A stretch of 64,000 bases of DNA from Candidatus Eremiobacterota bacterium (GCA_019240525.1 JAFAYE010000001.1:2205300-2269299); one strand, 5' to 3'; shown: positions 1-9,023, counted from the first letter of the stretch. The notes: generated from the letters alone by a model not told the origin. Numbers and translations: made by a program.

Positions 1-345
1 GCCGATTGCCGATTGGACGAGGTTCTGCACGTCGGCGGCCGCGATATCGAGATTGGTCTCGAGCGTGAACGTGCACGTGATTTGCGACGTCCCTTGCGTG
101 CTTTGAGAACTGATGTAGCGCAGACCTTGAACCGTGTTGACCGCTTGCTCGAGCGGCGTAGTAACCTGTGCTTCGACAGCCTGCGGCGACGCGCCGACAT
201 ACGTCGCGCTGATCGTGACGACCGGCGGCGCGATTTGCGGGTATTGCGCGAGCGGGAGGGTCGGCAGCACGACGAGGCCGCCAATCAGTATGATCAACGA
301 GCAGACCGCCGCGAGGACGGGCCGGGTGAGGAAGACCTTGGTCAC
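1..345 (-). CDS. RND efflux pump inner-membrane subunit, N-terminal part
   Basis: First 115 residues of an AcrB/MexB-like (HAE1) proton-driven efflux transporter; the remainder lies beyond the left edge. Read from the GTG at 345, the protein opens MTKVFLTRPVLAAVCSLI, the typical cytoplasmic start and first membrane helix of RND pumps, then LPLAQYPQIAPPVVTI and the beginning of the periplasmic porter domain (SATYVGASPQAVEAQ, then YISSQSTQGTSQITCTF). Family members export drugs, lipids or metabolites with a periplasmic adaptor and an outer-membrane channel, neither of which is visible here. It follows lipA by 53 bp on the same strand and could be read from the same transcript. The GTG has only a weak purine stretch upstream, so the start is likely but not certain. 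Confidence 0.88.
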   Translation of the reverse strand, partial: MTKVFLTRPVLAAVCSLIILIGGLVVLPTLPLAQYPQIAPPVVTISATYVGASPQAVEAQVTTPLEQAVNTVQGLRYISSQSTQGTSQITCTFTLETNLDIAAADVQNLVQSAIG

Positions 346-398
346 GTTAGCCCTACCAACCTACAGGCGGAAGCCTCGGTTGCGGCGATCGCGAGGAT

Positions 399-1277
399 CT
401 AAAAGGCCTGCTCCGCGTGGTACGAGCTGCGCGAGAGCGGGCTGGAAACGACTTGATGGAAGCCACGCTGCTTCGCCAGCGCGCCGAGGCGATCGAATTG
501 CTGGGGCGTAATAAACTCGGCCACCGGCAAATGCCTTTTGCTGGGCTGCAAGTACTGGCCGAGGGTGAAAATATCGACGCCGGCCGTGCGCGCGTCGTCC
601 ATGGCCGCTTCGACTTCGCAGTCGGTCTCGCCCAGCCCAAGCATCATCGAGGTCTTGGTGTAGCGCTGCGGCGCGCGCCGCTTGGCGTGAGCGAGGACGG
701 CCAGCGACTGATCGTAACCGGCGCGCTTGTCGCGAACCGAGGGTGTCAACCGACGCACCGTCTCCAAATTATGCGCGAAAACGTCGGGTTTGGCATCCAA
801 GACGATATCTACCGCGCGCAAATCGCCACGATAGTCGCCGCTGAGAATCTCGACTCGCGCCCCCGGAGCACGTTCGTGAATGGCGCGAACGGTGTTCGCG
901 AAAATCAGCGCGCCCCCGTCGGGAAGATCGTCGCGATCGACCGCGGTGACGACCAAATACTTCCAGCCAAGGTCCCGAACGGCGTCGGCCACGCGCAGCG
1001 GCTCGAGCCAATCGACGAGTCCGCGCGGATTCCCCGTCTTCACGTTGCAGAAGCGGCATCCGCGCGTGCAGGTGTCGCCGAGAATCATGATCGTTGCGGT
1101 ACCCGCGCCCCAACATTCGGCGACGTTCGGGCACGCCGCTTCTTTGCACACCGTATGCAGCGAAAGCGCATTGACTTTGGCTTTCACCCGCTCGTACTCG
1201 TCTCCGATCGGGAGTGAAACGCGCAGCCAATCGGGTTTACGAGCTCTTCCGCCGACAAGATCGATCTCGATCGCCAC
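399..1277 (-). CDS. lipA: Lipoyl synthase
   Basis: Radical-SAM enzyme that inserts two sulfurs into octanoyl groups on lipoyl domains, the last step of lipoate synthesis. At 292 aa it has normal length. The auxiliary [4Fe-4S] cluster motif CKEAACPNVAEC gives C44, C49 and C55; the radical-SAM motif CTRGCRFC gives C70, C74 and C77; the C-terminal RSSYHAEQ (about 283-290) holds the serine that ligates the auxiliary cluster. ATG start at 1277, 1 nt after the lipB stop, so it is the last gene of a tight lpdA-lipB-lipA run. No E2 or glycine-cleavage H gene is in the window, so the lipoylated targets are encoded elsewhere. Confidence 0.97.
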   Translation of the reverse strand: MAIEIDLVGGRARKPDWLRVSLPIGDEYERVKAKVNALSLHTVCKEAACPNVAECWGAGTATIMILGDTCTRGCRFCNVKTGNPRGLVDWLEPLRVADAVRDLGWKYLVVTAVDRDDLPDGGALIFANTVRAIHERAPGARVEILSGDYRGDLRAVDIVLDAKPDVFAHNLETVRRLTPSVRDKRAGYDQSLAVLAHAKRRAPQRYTKTSMMLGLGETDCEVEAAMDDARTAGVDIFTLGQYLQPSKRHLPVAEFITPQQFDRLGALAKQRGFHQVVSSPLSRSSYHAEQAF

Positions 1278-1278
1278 G

Positions 1279-1938
1279 TTATGCCTCGATCAACTCCGCG
1301 GGCGTAAAATCGACCTCGAACGTTCGCGCCAGTTCCTCGAGGAGAACGCGCTTTGCCTCGGCGACGGAGAGCCTCCGTCCGCTCTCTTTCGCGAGCGATG
1401 TGATGCCCCGGTCGTTCAAACCGCACGGCAGGATCAAGCGATCGTAGTCGAGCTCCGTGCAGACGTTGAGCGCAATCCCGTGAAGTGAGACCATCCGCTG
1501 TATCGCAAGGCCGATCGCACAAATTTGGTTGCGCCCGACCCAGACCCCCGCGTGCTCGCTCCAGCGTTCGCCGCGAACGCCAAAGCGCGCGCAGGCATTG
1601 ATCACCGAGGCTTCGAGCGAGCGCACCAAGGGTACCACCTCTCGAAATCGCTCGAGCTTTCGAATCGGATAGACGACGAGCTGCCCCGGACCGTGATAGG
1701 TGACGTCGCCGCCCCGCTCGATCTCGACGAGATCCACGCCGCGACGTGAAAGCTCCTCGGCCGAAAGGAAAACGTGCTCGTGCTTTGCCTGGCGCCCGAG
1801 CGTCACGACCGGCGGATGCTCGACCACGATCCAAGTATCGGGCTCGCGCCCTTCGCGCACGCGCTCGTGCAACTCGTGCTGTAGCTCCCATACTTCGCGG
1901 TACGGCTTGAGGCCGAGCTCCAGCAATCGTGCTTTCAA
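1279..1938 (-). CDS. lipB: Octanoyl-(acyl carrier protein) transferase LipB
   Basis: Transfers octanoyl groups from ACP to lipoyl domains, feeding LipA. The 219-aa protein has the family signatures: VVEHPPVVTLGR (39-49), RGGDVTYHGPGQLVVYPI (75-92), SLHGIALNV (151-159) and PCGLNDRGIT (171-180) with the expected catalytic Cys172. Odd point: in characterised LipB proteins a catalytic Lys sits just before the (I/V)..(L/I)G stretch (Lys135 in E. coli, Lys142 in M. tuberculosis); here that position reads Gln138 (GRNQICAIG), and the codon is clearly CAA. Start and stop abut lpdA (no gap) and lipA (1 nt). Identity is firm; whether the changed residue alters catalysis is open. Confidence 0.93.
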   Translation of the reverse strand: MKARLLELGLKPYREVWELQHELHERVREGREPDTWIVVEHPPVVTLGRQAKHEHVFLSAEELSRRGVDLVEIERGGDVTYHGPGQLVVYPIRKLERFREVVPLVRSLEASVINACARFGVRGERWSEHAGVWVGRNQICAIGLAIQRMVSLHGIALNVCTELDYDRLILPCGLNDRGITSLAKESGRRLSVAEAKRVLLEELARTFEVDFTPAELIEA

Positions 1939-3393
1939 TTAGTTTCCCGCGGCCACCGGCGTCTTTGGCTTCGGATTCAAAACATGAATCGCTTTGCCAT
2001 GCGCGGCTTCGGCGGCGTCCATGATGCCTTCGGTAAAAGTGGGATGTGGATGCACGGAGAGTCCGATGTCTTCGAGCGTCGCGCCCATCTCGAGAGCGAT
2101 AACGCCTTCGCCGATGAGCGATTCGGCTTGCGGCGCCACGACGTGCATGCCGAGCAGCGCGTCAGTCTTTGCATCGGCAACGAGCTTGATCAGACCCTCT
2201 GTCTCGTTCATCGTGCGTGCGCGGCCGCTCGCCGTCAGCGGAAACTTGCCGATACGCACCTCGAATCCGGCCGCTTTGGCCTCTTCTTCGGAGAGACCGA
2301 CAGTAGCGACTTCCGGGTCGGTGTAGATGCAGTTCGGAACGGCAACCGGATCGAACGCCGCCGAACGATCGCCGTTGATGACTTCGGCGGCAATGACGCC
2401 TTGTTTCATCGCGCGATGGGCGAGTAACGGCATGCCCGTCACGTCACCGATCGCAAAAATATTAGGCACCTTGGTGCGCTGCTGGCGATCGACGGCAATG
2501 AAGCCGCGCTCGTCAACGTCGATCCCGGCCGCCTTGAGCTCGAGACGATCGGTCACCGGCCGGCGTCCAACCGCGACGAGCACCATGTCGAACTCACGAC
2601 TCTCGTCTTTTCCGCCGGTACCTTCGCCGTTGAAGGTCGCCCGCACACCCGAGCCCTGTTTCTCCAGCTTGCCGACTTTCGTGCTCAGCATGATCTCAAT
2701 GCCTTGTTTTTTCAAAATCCGGCCGAGCGTTTTTCCGATTTCGAGATCGGTGCCGGTGATAATTTGCGGCATCATCTCAACTACGAGCACGTCGGCGCCG
2801 AGACGGCGATAGACCGTCGCGAACTCTAGCCCGATGACTCCACCGCCGATGACGAGCAAACGTTTGGGAATGCGGCCCAGTTGTACCGCGTCGTCGGAGT
2901 TCACGATGGTCTCCCCATCGCGCGGCCACGCTCCCACGTCGACCGGCGCCGAACCGGTGGCGATGACGATATCATGCGCGGTAACTCGCACGGTTTCGCC
3001 GTCGCCCTTCACCTCGATCTGCGTCGGCGATACGAACGATGCTTCGCCGCGAAGAAACTCCACGTTGTTTGCTTTGAAGAGCGTCTTCACTCCGCCGACG
3101 TTGGCATTGACGACATCATTTTTGAACTTCGCAACGGCTTCGCGTTCGACTTGCGCCTTTGGCACGGTGAGCCCGAGCGTTCCGGCGCGTTCGATGTGCC
3201 GAATGACTTCGCCCACGTGCAGCAATGCCTTGGTCGGTATGCAGCCCCAGTTCAGACAGACGCCGCCGACCTCGTCGCGATCGATGCAGACGACCTTCTT
3301 TCCAAGCTGCCCGAGGCGAATGGCGACGTGATAGCCGCCCGGGCCGGCGCCGATGACCGCGGCATCGACCTGACGTTCTGCCGAATTGTTCAT
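1939..3393 (-). CDS. lpdA: Dihydrolipoyl dehydrogenase (E3)
   Basis: FAD-dependent disulfide oxidoreductase that reoxidises dihydrolipoamide in 2-oxoacid dehydrogenase or glycine-cleavage complexes. 484 aa. The FAD Rossmann motif GAGPGGYHVA lies at 15-24, the redox disulfide in GGVCLNWGCIPTK (C46, C51), the NAD-binding GGGVIGLEF at 183-191, a second FAD segment IFAIGDVTG, and the dimer-interface catalytic HPHPTFTE at 448-455. First gene of lpdA-lipB-lipA, so E3 is made together with the lipoate-assembly enzymes. ATG at 3393; the 62-bp gap to the divergent MocR-type gene must hold both promoters. Confidence 0.96.
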   Translation of the reverse strand: MNNSAERQVDAAVIGAGPGGYHVAIRLGQLGKKVVCIDRDEVGGVCLNWGCIPTKALLHVGEVIRHIERAGTLGLTVPKAQVEREAVAKFKNDVVNANVGGVKTLFKANNVEFLRGEASFVSPTQIEVKGDGETVRVTAHDIVIATGSAPVDVGAWPRDGETIVNSDDAVQLGRIPKRLLVIGGGVIGLEFATVYRRLGADVLVVEMMPQIITGTDLEIGKTLGRILKKQGIEIMLSTKVGKLEKQGSGVRATFNGEGTGGKDESREFDMVLVAVGRRPVTDRLELKAAGIDVDERGFIAVDRQQRTKVPNIFAIGDVTGMPLLAHRAMKQGVIAAEVINGDRSAAFDPVAVPNCIYTDPEVATVGLSEEEAKAAGFEVRIGKFPLTASGRARTMNETEGLIKLVADAKTDALLGMHVVAPQAESLIGEGVIALEMGATLEDIGLSVHPHPTFTEGIMDAAEAAHGKAIHVLNPKPKTPVAAGN

Positions 3394-3455
3394 GCGGTCA
3401 AGTTTCGCACCGAGCGAGAGCGTTCCCCAGGGCGGAGGCGAAATGGAGTGATCCG

Positions 3456-4919
3456 GTGGCCAGAATTGGATGGGCCGGCCTGCTGCCGGAACTCGATCGC
3501 GATTCGATCGTTCCGCTTTATCGGCAAATCTACGAACTTCTTCGCGAGGCGATTCTTGCCGGAACGCTTCCCGAATCGACGCGGCTGCCTCCAGAGCGGA
3601 CGATGGCTCACCGCCTTGCGGTGAATCGCAGCACGATCGTGCATGCCTACCGTGAGCTGGTCAACGACGGCCTTATCGAGCAGCGCGTCGGCTCGGGCTC
3701 GAGGGTGGTGCCTCGGCTTCGCGGAGGACAGCCCGAGCGTGGCGCCGGCGTACCATGGTGGGTGACCTTGCCGCCGTGGCGCGTCGGCGAGTTTCCCAAC
3801 ATCTTGGGCGAGCTCGCGGCCAAACATGAGCCCGGTAGAATATCCTTCGTGCAGGGAGTCGCGCCCGACGAGCCTTCGCCCTTGGCCGAGCTCGCCAAGT
3901 CCTTCGCACGCGTCGCGCGCGATCCGCGCTTCGTGCTCTCCTACGGCGATTCGGAAGGCTACGAGCCGTTACGCGATAACATCGCCGCGCGCATGAACGC
4001 GCGCGGCGCGACAACCGTTACTCCGGGGAGCATCATCGTGCTAACCGGCTCGACGCAAGGCATCGCGATCGTCGCGCAGAGTTTAGCCGAGCCGGGCGAC
4101 GAGATCATCGTCGAGTCGCCGTCGTATCCCGGGGCGCTTCAGGTCTTCCAAATCAACGGTCTGCGTGCGATCTCGGTGCCGGTTGACGATGACGGCATGC
4201 GCGTGGATCACGTCGAGGCGGTATTGCGTACGCGCCGCCCGCGCTTCATTTACACGATGCCATCGTTGCACAACCCGACGAACGCGACGATGAACGCCGA
4301 TCGGCGGGAGCGCCTCGCGACGATCGCTCGGCGCGCGGGCGTTCCGATCGTCGAAGACGACCCATACGGTCCGCTTGCGTCGGGCGGCGTGCCGCTCGTC
4401 GCCCTCGCGCCCGATCACGTCGTCTACATTTCGACCTTCTCCAAGACTGTCGCGCCGAGTCTGCGCGTTGGTTGGCTGGCGGCGCCGCGAACGATTCTCG
4501 AGCGTCTGTTGCTGCGAAAGCAAGCCTATGACATGGCGACGAGTCTTTACGTGCAAGCGGCGATCGCCGATTATCTCGTGCGTGGTTACGACGCGCACCT
4601 GGATCAGTTACGCGGCGAACTCCTCGAACGGCGTGCGATTGCCGACCGAGCAATTGCGCAGCATTGGCCCGCCGGATTGAAGGTCAGCCGTCCGTCGGGC
4701 GGCTTCTATCTCTGGGCTTCAACACCGCGCGAATTGCGGGCCCGTCCGCTGCTCGACGCCGCCGAGCGGCTCGGTGCCTCGTTCCTCTTCGGCGAAGCTT
4801 TTTTTGCGAACTCCGGCGGCGACCATTACTTCCGGCTCGCGCTCACCGCCGTGACCCGCGAAGAGATCTCCGAAGGGATCCGCCGCATCGGGCAGGCGAT
4901 CGCGACGCTTCGCTCGTGA
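3456..4919 (+). CDS. MocR/PdxR-type GntR-family regulator with aminotransferase domain
   Basis: Transcription factor with an N-terminal GntR winged helix (about 17-85, with LPPERTMAHRLAVNRSTIV and GLIEQRVGSGSRVV) and a fold-type I aminotransferase effector domain (about 120-487). PLP-site residues are present: NPTN near 273, Asp301/302-Pro-Tyr, and Lys330 in STFSKTVAPSLRVGW. Family members sense PLP, amino acids or related compounds and often control neighbouring genes. GTG start at 3456 with GGAG 7 nt upstream. It is divergent from lpdA and translationally coupled (GTGA) to mutY downstream. A stand-alone aminotransferase role cannot be excluded. The target is not evident from sequence. Confidence 0.9.
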   Translation: MARIGWAGLLPELDRDSIVPLYRQIYELLREAILAGTLPESTRLPPERTMAHRLAVNRSTIVHAYRELVNDGLIEQRVGSGSRVVPRLRGGQPERGAGVPWWVTLPPWRVGEFPNILGELAAKHEPGRISFVQGVAPDEPSPLAELAKSFARVARDPRFVLSYGDSEGYEPLRDNIAARMNARGATTVTPGSIIVLTGSTQGIAIVAQSLAEPGDEIIVESPSYPGALQVFQINGLRAISVPVDDDGMRVDHVEAVLRTRRPRFIYTMPSLHNPTNATMNADRRERLATIARRAGVPIVEDDPYGPLASGGVPLVALAPDHVVYISTFSKTVAPSLRVGWLAAPRTILERLLLRKQAYDMATSLYVQAAIADYLVRGYDAHLDQLRGELLERRAIADRAIAQHWPAGLKVSRPSGGFYLWASTPRELRARPLLDAAERLGASFLFGEAFFANSGGDHYFRLALTAVTREEISEGIRRIGQAIATLRS

Positions 4920-5821
4920 GCCCGATTCAACGCCGTCTGCTGCGATGGTACCGCGTTCACGGGCGTTCCGCGCTGCCGTGGCGAACGCTGCGCGATCCCT
5001 ATCGCACGGTGATCAGCGAGTTCATGCTCGCGCAAACGCAAGTCGAACGAGTCGTGCCGAAGTTCGAAGCCTTCGTCAAGCGCTTTTCCGGCTTTGCTGC
5101 ACTTGGGCGAGCTTCGCGCGCCGACGTGTTGCGGCAATGGCGCGGCCTGGGCTACAATTCGCGGGCGGTGCGGTTGCACGCGCTGGCTGGTATCGTTGTC
5201 GACCGTTTCGGCGGCGCGCTGCCCACCGAGCGTGGCGAACTGCAATCGCTTCCCGGCATCGGTGAGTATACCGCTGCCGCGATTCGAGCTTTTGGCTTCA
5301 ATCTTGACGACGCACCACTCGACACGAACGTGCGACGCGTGGTTCAGCGGCTCTTCTTCGGGCTGGAGTATCCGCGCGGTGCGCCGCCGGCGGACGTTGC
5401 TTCGCGCGCCCGCGAGCTCGTTCCACGCGGGCGAGGACACGATTGGAGCTCGGCCGTGATGGACCTCGGCGCGATGATTTGCACGGCGCGTGCGCCCAAG
5501 TGCATGCTCTGTCCGCTGCGCGTCGATTGTGCGGCGGCGCCGGTCGACGCCGCGCGTCTCGAGGCTCTACGTGCCGCCGCTCGGCGCGCGAGCCCGCAGC
5601 CGAGCCTTCCGTTTGAACGAACGACGCGCTACGCGCGCGGCCGCATCGTCGATCGCCTGCGCGAACTTCCGCCGGGCGCGCGCATTTCGCTGCTCGATCT
5701 GCACCGCTCGATCGATGTCGCACCGGGGCGAAGTATTGAGGAAGTTCGCGAGTTCGTCGCGGCCTTGGAACGCGACGGCTTGGTGACGCACGACGGAAGC
5801 AACGTCGGGCTGCGCGAATAG
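4916..5821 (+). CDS. mutY: A/G-specific adenine glycosylase
   Basis: HhH-GPD base-excision enzyme that removes adenine opposite 8-oxoguanine. I start it at the GTG at 4916, which overlaps the upstream stop as GTGA; this gives 301 aa beginning VSPIQRRLLRWY. Visible are the catalytic Glu35 (TVISEFMLAQTQV), the helix-hairpin-helix LPGIGEYTAAAI with Tyr118 as in Bacillus-type MutY, Asp136 in LDTNVRRVVQRL, and a C-X6-C-X2-C-X5-C iron-sulfur motif at C189, C196, C199, C205. The C-terminal NUDIX-like 8-oxoG recognition domain of full-length MutY (about 350 aa) seems absent or strongly shortened; only about 95 residues follow the cluster. Followed at 6 bp by nth. Another mismatch glycosylase of the family is an alternative. 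Confidence 0.87.
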   Translation: MSPIQRRLLRWYRVHGRSALPWRTLRDPYRTVISEFMLAQTQVERVVPKFEAFVKRFSGFAALGRASRADVLRQWRGLGYNSRAVRLHALAGIVVDRFGGALPTERGELQSLPGIGEYTAAAIRAFGFNLDDAPLDTNVRRVVQRLFFGLEYPRGAPPADVASRARELVPRGRGHDWSSAVMDLGAMICTARAPKCMLCPLRVDCAAAPVDAARLEALRAAARRASPQPSLPFERTTRYARGRIVDRLRELPPGARISLLDLHRSIDVAPGRSIEEVREFVAALERDGLVTHDGSNVGLRE

Positions 5822-5827
5822 CGCATC

Positions 5828-6505
5828 GTGGCGCGCATTCCGTTTCCGCGCAAGAAAGTATCGCGCCGAGTCGCGGTCGAGGCCCTAGCAATTCTCGAAA
5901 AGACCTATCCGCATGCCGTCACGGCACTCGAATATGCCAGTGAATTCCAACTGCTCATCGCGGTGATTCTCTCAGCGCAGTGCACCGATGCCCGAGTCAA
6001 CGCCGTAACGCCGGCGCTCTTTGCAAAGTATCCGACGCCCGAGAAGCTCGCTCGCGCGCGCCAAGCCGACGTCGAAACGATCGTCAAATCGTGCGGCTTT
6101 TTCCGAATGAAAGCAAAGAACATCATTGCGTGCGCCGCCGACGTCGCCGAGCGCTTCGGTGGCAACGTACCGCACGAGCGCGAGGATCTCGAATCGCTTG
6201 CGGGAGTCGGGCGTAAAACGGCAAGCGTCGTTATGGCCGTCGCTTTCAAAGCCGAGGCGCTCGCGGTCGACACGCACGTCTTTCGCGTTTCGCACCGTCT
6301 CGGACTGACGCTTGGGACGACGCCGCGTCAGGTTGAGGACGATTTGACCCGGCTGGTGCCGGCGCCGAAATGGGGAGACACGACGCACTGGCTGATCATG
6401 CATGGGCGACAGGTCTGCAAGGCCCCGACGCCGCTCTGCGATCGCTGCCCCGTTAACACGCTCTGTCCGACCCCGCGCATCATCAAGAGAATGCGTGCGC
6501 GCTAA
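5828..6505 (+). CDS. nth: Endonuclease III (DNA glycosylase/AP lyase)
   Basis: Removes oxidised pyrimidines and cleaves the AP site. 225 aa. Motifs: LSAQCTD (49-55), HhH LAGVGRKTASVV with catalytic Lys130, VDTHVFRVSHRLGL with catalytic Asp148, and the [4Fe-4S] loop C197-X6-C204-X2-C207-X5-C213. GTG start at 5828, 6 bp after mutY, so the two oxidative-damage glycosylases form one repair operon behind the MocR-type regulator. Its 3' end overlaps the convergent phosphoesterase gene by 4 bp. Confidence 0.96.
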   Translation: MARIPFPRKKVSRRVAVEALAILEKTYPHAVTALEYASEFQLLIAVILSAQCTDARVNAVTPALFAKYPTPEKLARARQADVETIVKSCGFFRMKAKNIIACAADVAERFGGNVPHEREDLESLAGVGRKTASVVMAVAFKAEALAVDTHVFRVSHRLGLTLGTTPRQVEDDLTRLVPAPKWGDTTHWLIMHGRQVCKAPTPLCDRCPVNTLCPTPRIIKRMRAR

Positions 6506-7863
6506 TAATCGGGGTCTTCGTTCGATGGGGGCATATGCAAAAAGTATTGCGAGCCGACGGAACTTTTGATCGGCTTGAACGCGTGGGGCTTGCCGGTGAA
6601 ATTGAAGCAGTCGGAAAGGTCGTCGGCGCGAACGTCGGTCGTGCCCAGCGAGCCGAGCGCAAACGCTTCCTCTGTGAACTTCAAAATGCTGCCGAACTCG
6701 TGCTGGGCATGAGAAACGTAGCCCTGCTTCGCGTACGGACCGATAGCAATGAGCGGCACGCGAAAGCCCAGCTCGAACGAGTTATACATCGGCGGGGCGA
6801 CGTGGTCGTACCAACCGCCCCAGTCGTCCCAGGTAACGAAGACCGCCGTACTCTGCCAGTAATGGCTTTCGCCGATAGCGTTAACGACCGAAGCGACCCA
6901 CGACGGCCCGGTTCCATTCGTAATTCCCGCATGATCCGACGCTTTCGCGGTTGGCGTTACCCAGACGACGCTGGCCAGATTGCCGTTGGCAATGTCGGTC
7001 AGTACTTGTGAGGGCGGCGAGACGACGTCAGTCGCAAACTGCGAGCCCTCGCGAACGTGCTTGATTGCGTCGGGTGCGTTCCAGAGACCGGGGCCGGGGT
7101 GTGACTGATAGTAGCGCCACGTCAATCCCGCGGCCGAAATCAAATCGGTCAGCGAAGGGCGGTCGAAACACGGATATACCTGTTGATCTTCGGTTCCGTT
7201 GGCGTCGATAAGCATCACCAGAGAGCCCGACGGTGAATCGCAGCCTCCGGTAAATCCTTGGCTCGGATTCAACGGCAACTCAGACGCCCGCAGCGAGGAG
7301 CTCGTCGAGACCGTCGACGTGCCGCTGAGAATGTACTGGTGTGCGGCAAAACTCGGCCCTTGCTGCGTCGCGAACATATCGTCGCCGAACGCGTACTGTT
7401 GCGCCATCGTAAAATACGGCTGGATTTCCGCCCGAGGCACGTAGCCGTAAGCGCGCAGAGCCGCAGCCGGGCATTGCGCGCTCTTGCTCGAGCACGAGGA
7501 GCGGACCAGGTTGAACCCATCCATTCGACCCCCGTCGAACGCCGTTTCGAAGTCAAAGTGCGCGTGGTTGATATCGTACGGTGCGGTGAGCGACTCTTTC
7601 TGCAAGGGGATTCGATCGCCGTTTGAATTCGTTCCGGCGGCGACGACATTGGCTCCGGGCAATCCCGCAAAGAGATTGTCGGGAGTGCGATTCTCTTGAA
7701 AAATGATGACGACGTGTTGAACTTTCCCGCTGCCCAAGAGCGGAACCCGCATTCGGTGCTGCGCTGGCGGAGCGAGCGGCTGCGAGGACGCGATGCGCGG
7801 GCTCGACGATTGCGCGCAGGCGCTCAGCGCCGCGCCCAGCAGAAACGCGGAAGCGAGTTTCAC
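6502..7863 (-). CDS. Secreted phospholipase C/acid phosphatase-family phosphoesterase (lipoprotein)
   Basis: 453 aa with a signal peptide ending in a lipobox (LSAC, Cys16), so probably membrane anchored outside the cytoplasm. The mature part starts with the phosphoesterase family (PF04185) signature VQHVVIIFQENRTPDNLFAG, and carries metal-site pieces typical of PLC/AcpA enzymes: FVTWDDWGGWYDHV and a GFRVPLIAIGPYAK block. Family members hydrolyse phosphatidylcholine or phosphomonoesters to scavenge phosphate. The substrate cannot be read from sequence. It overlaps nth tail to tail and the acyl-CoA dehydrogenase stop by 4 bp (7860-7863), suggesting co-transcription with the latter. Confidence 0.87.
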   Translation of the reverse strand: MKLASAFLLGAALSACAQSSSPRIASSQPLAPPAQHRMRVPLLGSGKVQHVVIIFQENRTPDNLFAGLPGANVVAAGTNSNGDRIPLQKESLTAPYDINHAHFDFETAFDGGRMDGFNLVRSSCSSKSAQCPAAALRAYGYVPRAEIQPYFTMAQQYAFGDDMFATQQGPSFAAHQYILSGTSTVSTSSSLRASELPLNPSQGFTGGCDSPSGSLVMLIDANGTEDQQVYPCFDRPSLTDLISAAGLTWRYYQSHPGPGLWNAPDAIKHVREGSQFATDVVSPPSQVLTDIANGNLASVVWVTPTAKASDHAGITNGTGPSWVASVVNAIGESHYWQSTAVFVTWDDWGGWYDHVAPPMYNSFELGFRVPLIAIGPYAKQGYVSHAQHEFGSILKFTEEAFALGSLGTTDVRADDLSDCFNFTGKPHAFKPIKSSVGSQYFLHMPPSNEDPDY

Positions 7864-9023
7864 GCGCGTCCGACCAAGCCCCGCGAAATCACCAAACGCT
7901 GAATCTGCTGCGTGCCTTCATAGATTTGCGTGATCTTAGCGTCGCGCATCATTCGTTCGACGGGGTAGTCGACCGAATAACCAAATCCGCCGAGCACCTG
8001 CACGGCATCGGTCGTTACCGACATCGCCACGTCGCCGCACTTCAGCTTCGCCATTGCGGACCAGAGTGTCACATCCGGCGTTCCCTCGTCGCAACGTCGG
8101 GCCGCCTCGTAGAGCAGCAATCGCGCGGACTCAACCTCGGTCTTCATATCGGCAAGCATAAAGCCGACGCCCTGATGCTGCCCGATCGGTTTGCCGAAGG
8201 CGATGCGCTCCTTGGCGTAGTTGGTGGCGTACTCGAGTGCGCCGGCGGCAATGCCGAGCGCTTGTGCGGCGATTCCAGGCCGGGACTTGTCGAGCACTTT
8301 CATCGCGATCTTGAAACCCTGACCCTCTTCGCCCAAACGGTTGACGGCAGGCACTTCGCAATCTTCGAAAACGAGCTCGACGGTCGGTGAGCCGCGAATT
8401 CCCATTTTCTTCTCGGAGTTGCCCACAGAGAACCCCGGCGTGCCTTTCTCTACCACAAACGCGGTAACGCCGCGCGATCCGGCGGCGGGATCGGTTACCG
8501 CAAAGACGCAGACGACGTCGGCGACGCTGCCGTTGGTAATCCAAATTTTCTGGCCATTCAGCACGTAGCTATCGCCGCGTTTTTCGGCGCGCGTGCGCAT
8601 CGAGCCCAGGGCATCGGAACCGCTCGAAACCTCGGTCAGCGCGTAGGCAACGAGGTGTTCGCCCGAAGCGATCTTCGGCAGAAATCGGCGCTTCTGTTCG
8701 TCGCTGCCGCCGATCACGATCGGAAGCATGCCAAGTTCTTGCACGGCGACGATCAGCGCGCTCGAAGCGCACGCCTTGGCGATCTCCTCGACAACCTTAA
8801 CGTAGGTCAGAAAGGTACCGCCGAGTCCGCCGTAATCAGCGGGAATCGGGATGCCGAACAGGTCGTTCTGCGCAAAGAGCGCTTTGATGTCCCATGGAAA
8901 CTCGCCGCTCGAATCAATCTCGGCGGCCCGAGGCGCGACCTTTTCGGCGACTAACTCGCGGACCGCCGCGAGAATCATCGCCTCTTCGTCGCTGGTTGCA
9001 AGCGTTGTGGGTGCGGTGGTCAT
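7860..9023 (-). CDS. Acyl-CoA dehydrogenase
   Basis: FAD enzyme making trans-2-enoyl-CoA from acyl-CoA. A longer in-frame reading is possible, but the start at the ATG at 9023 (MTTAPTTLATSDEEA) matches the family N-terminus, leaving 387 aa. Motifs include the FAD/substrate block YALTEVSSGSDA, KIWITNGSVADV, and the C-terminal IYEGTQQIQRLVISR with the usual catalytic Glu (about 369). Divergent from the CoA-transferase genes across 54 bp; together they suggest short-chain or branched acyl-CoA (ketone body, amino-acid) catabolism. Chain-length preference cannot be told. Confidence 0.93.
   Translation of the reverse strand: MTTAPTTLATSDEEAMILAAVRELVAEKVAPRAAEIDSSGEFPWDIKALFAQNDLFGIPIPADYGGLGGTFLTYVKVVEEIAKACASSALIVAVQELGMLPIVIGGSDEQKRRFLPKIASGEHLVAYALTEVSSGSDALGSMRTRAEKRGDSYVLNGQKIWITNGSVADVVCVFAVTDPAAGSRGVTAFVVEKGTPGFSVGNSEKKMGIRGSPTVELVFEDCEVPAVNRLGEEGQGFKIAMKVLDKSRPGIAAQALGIAAGALEYATNYAKERIAFGKPIGQHQGVGFMLADMKTEVESARLLLYEAARRCDEGTPDVTLWSAMAKLKCGDVAMSVTTDAVQVLGGFGYSVDYPVERMMRDAKITQIYEGTQQIQRLVISRGLVGRA

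Noticed and set aside
417-1217. 266-aa plus-strand ORF over lipA
   Set aside because: Antisense shadow of lipA without ribosome site or recognisable sequence. The same holds for similar frames over lpdA, dnaJ, htrA, mnmA and the GloVer genes.
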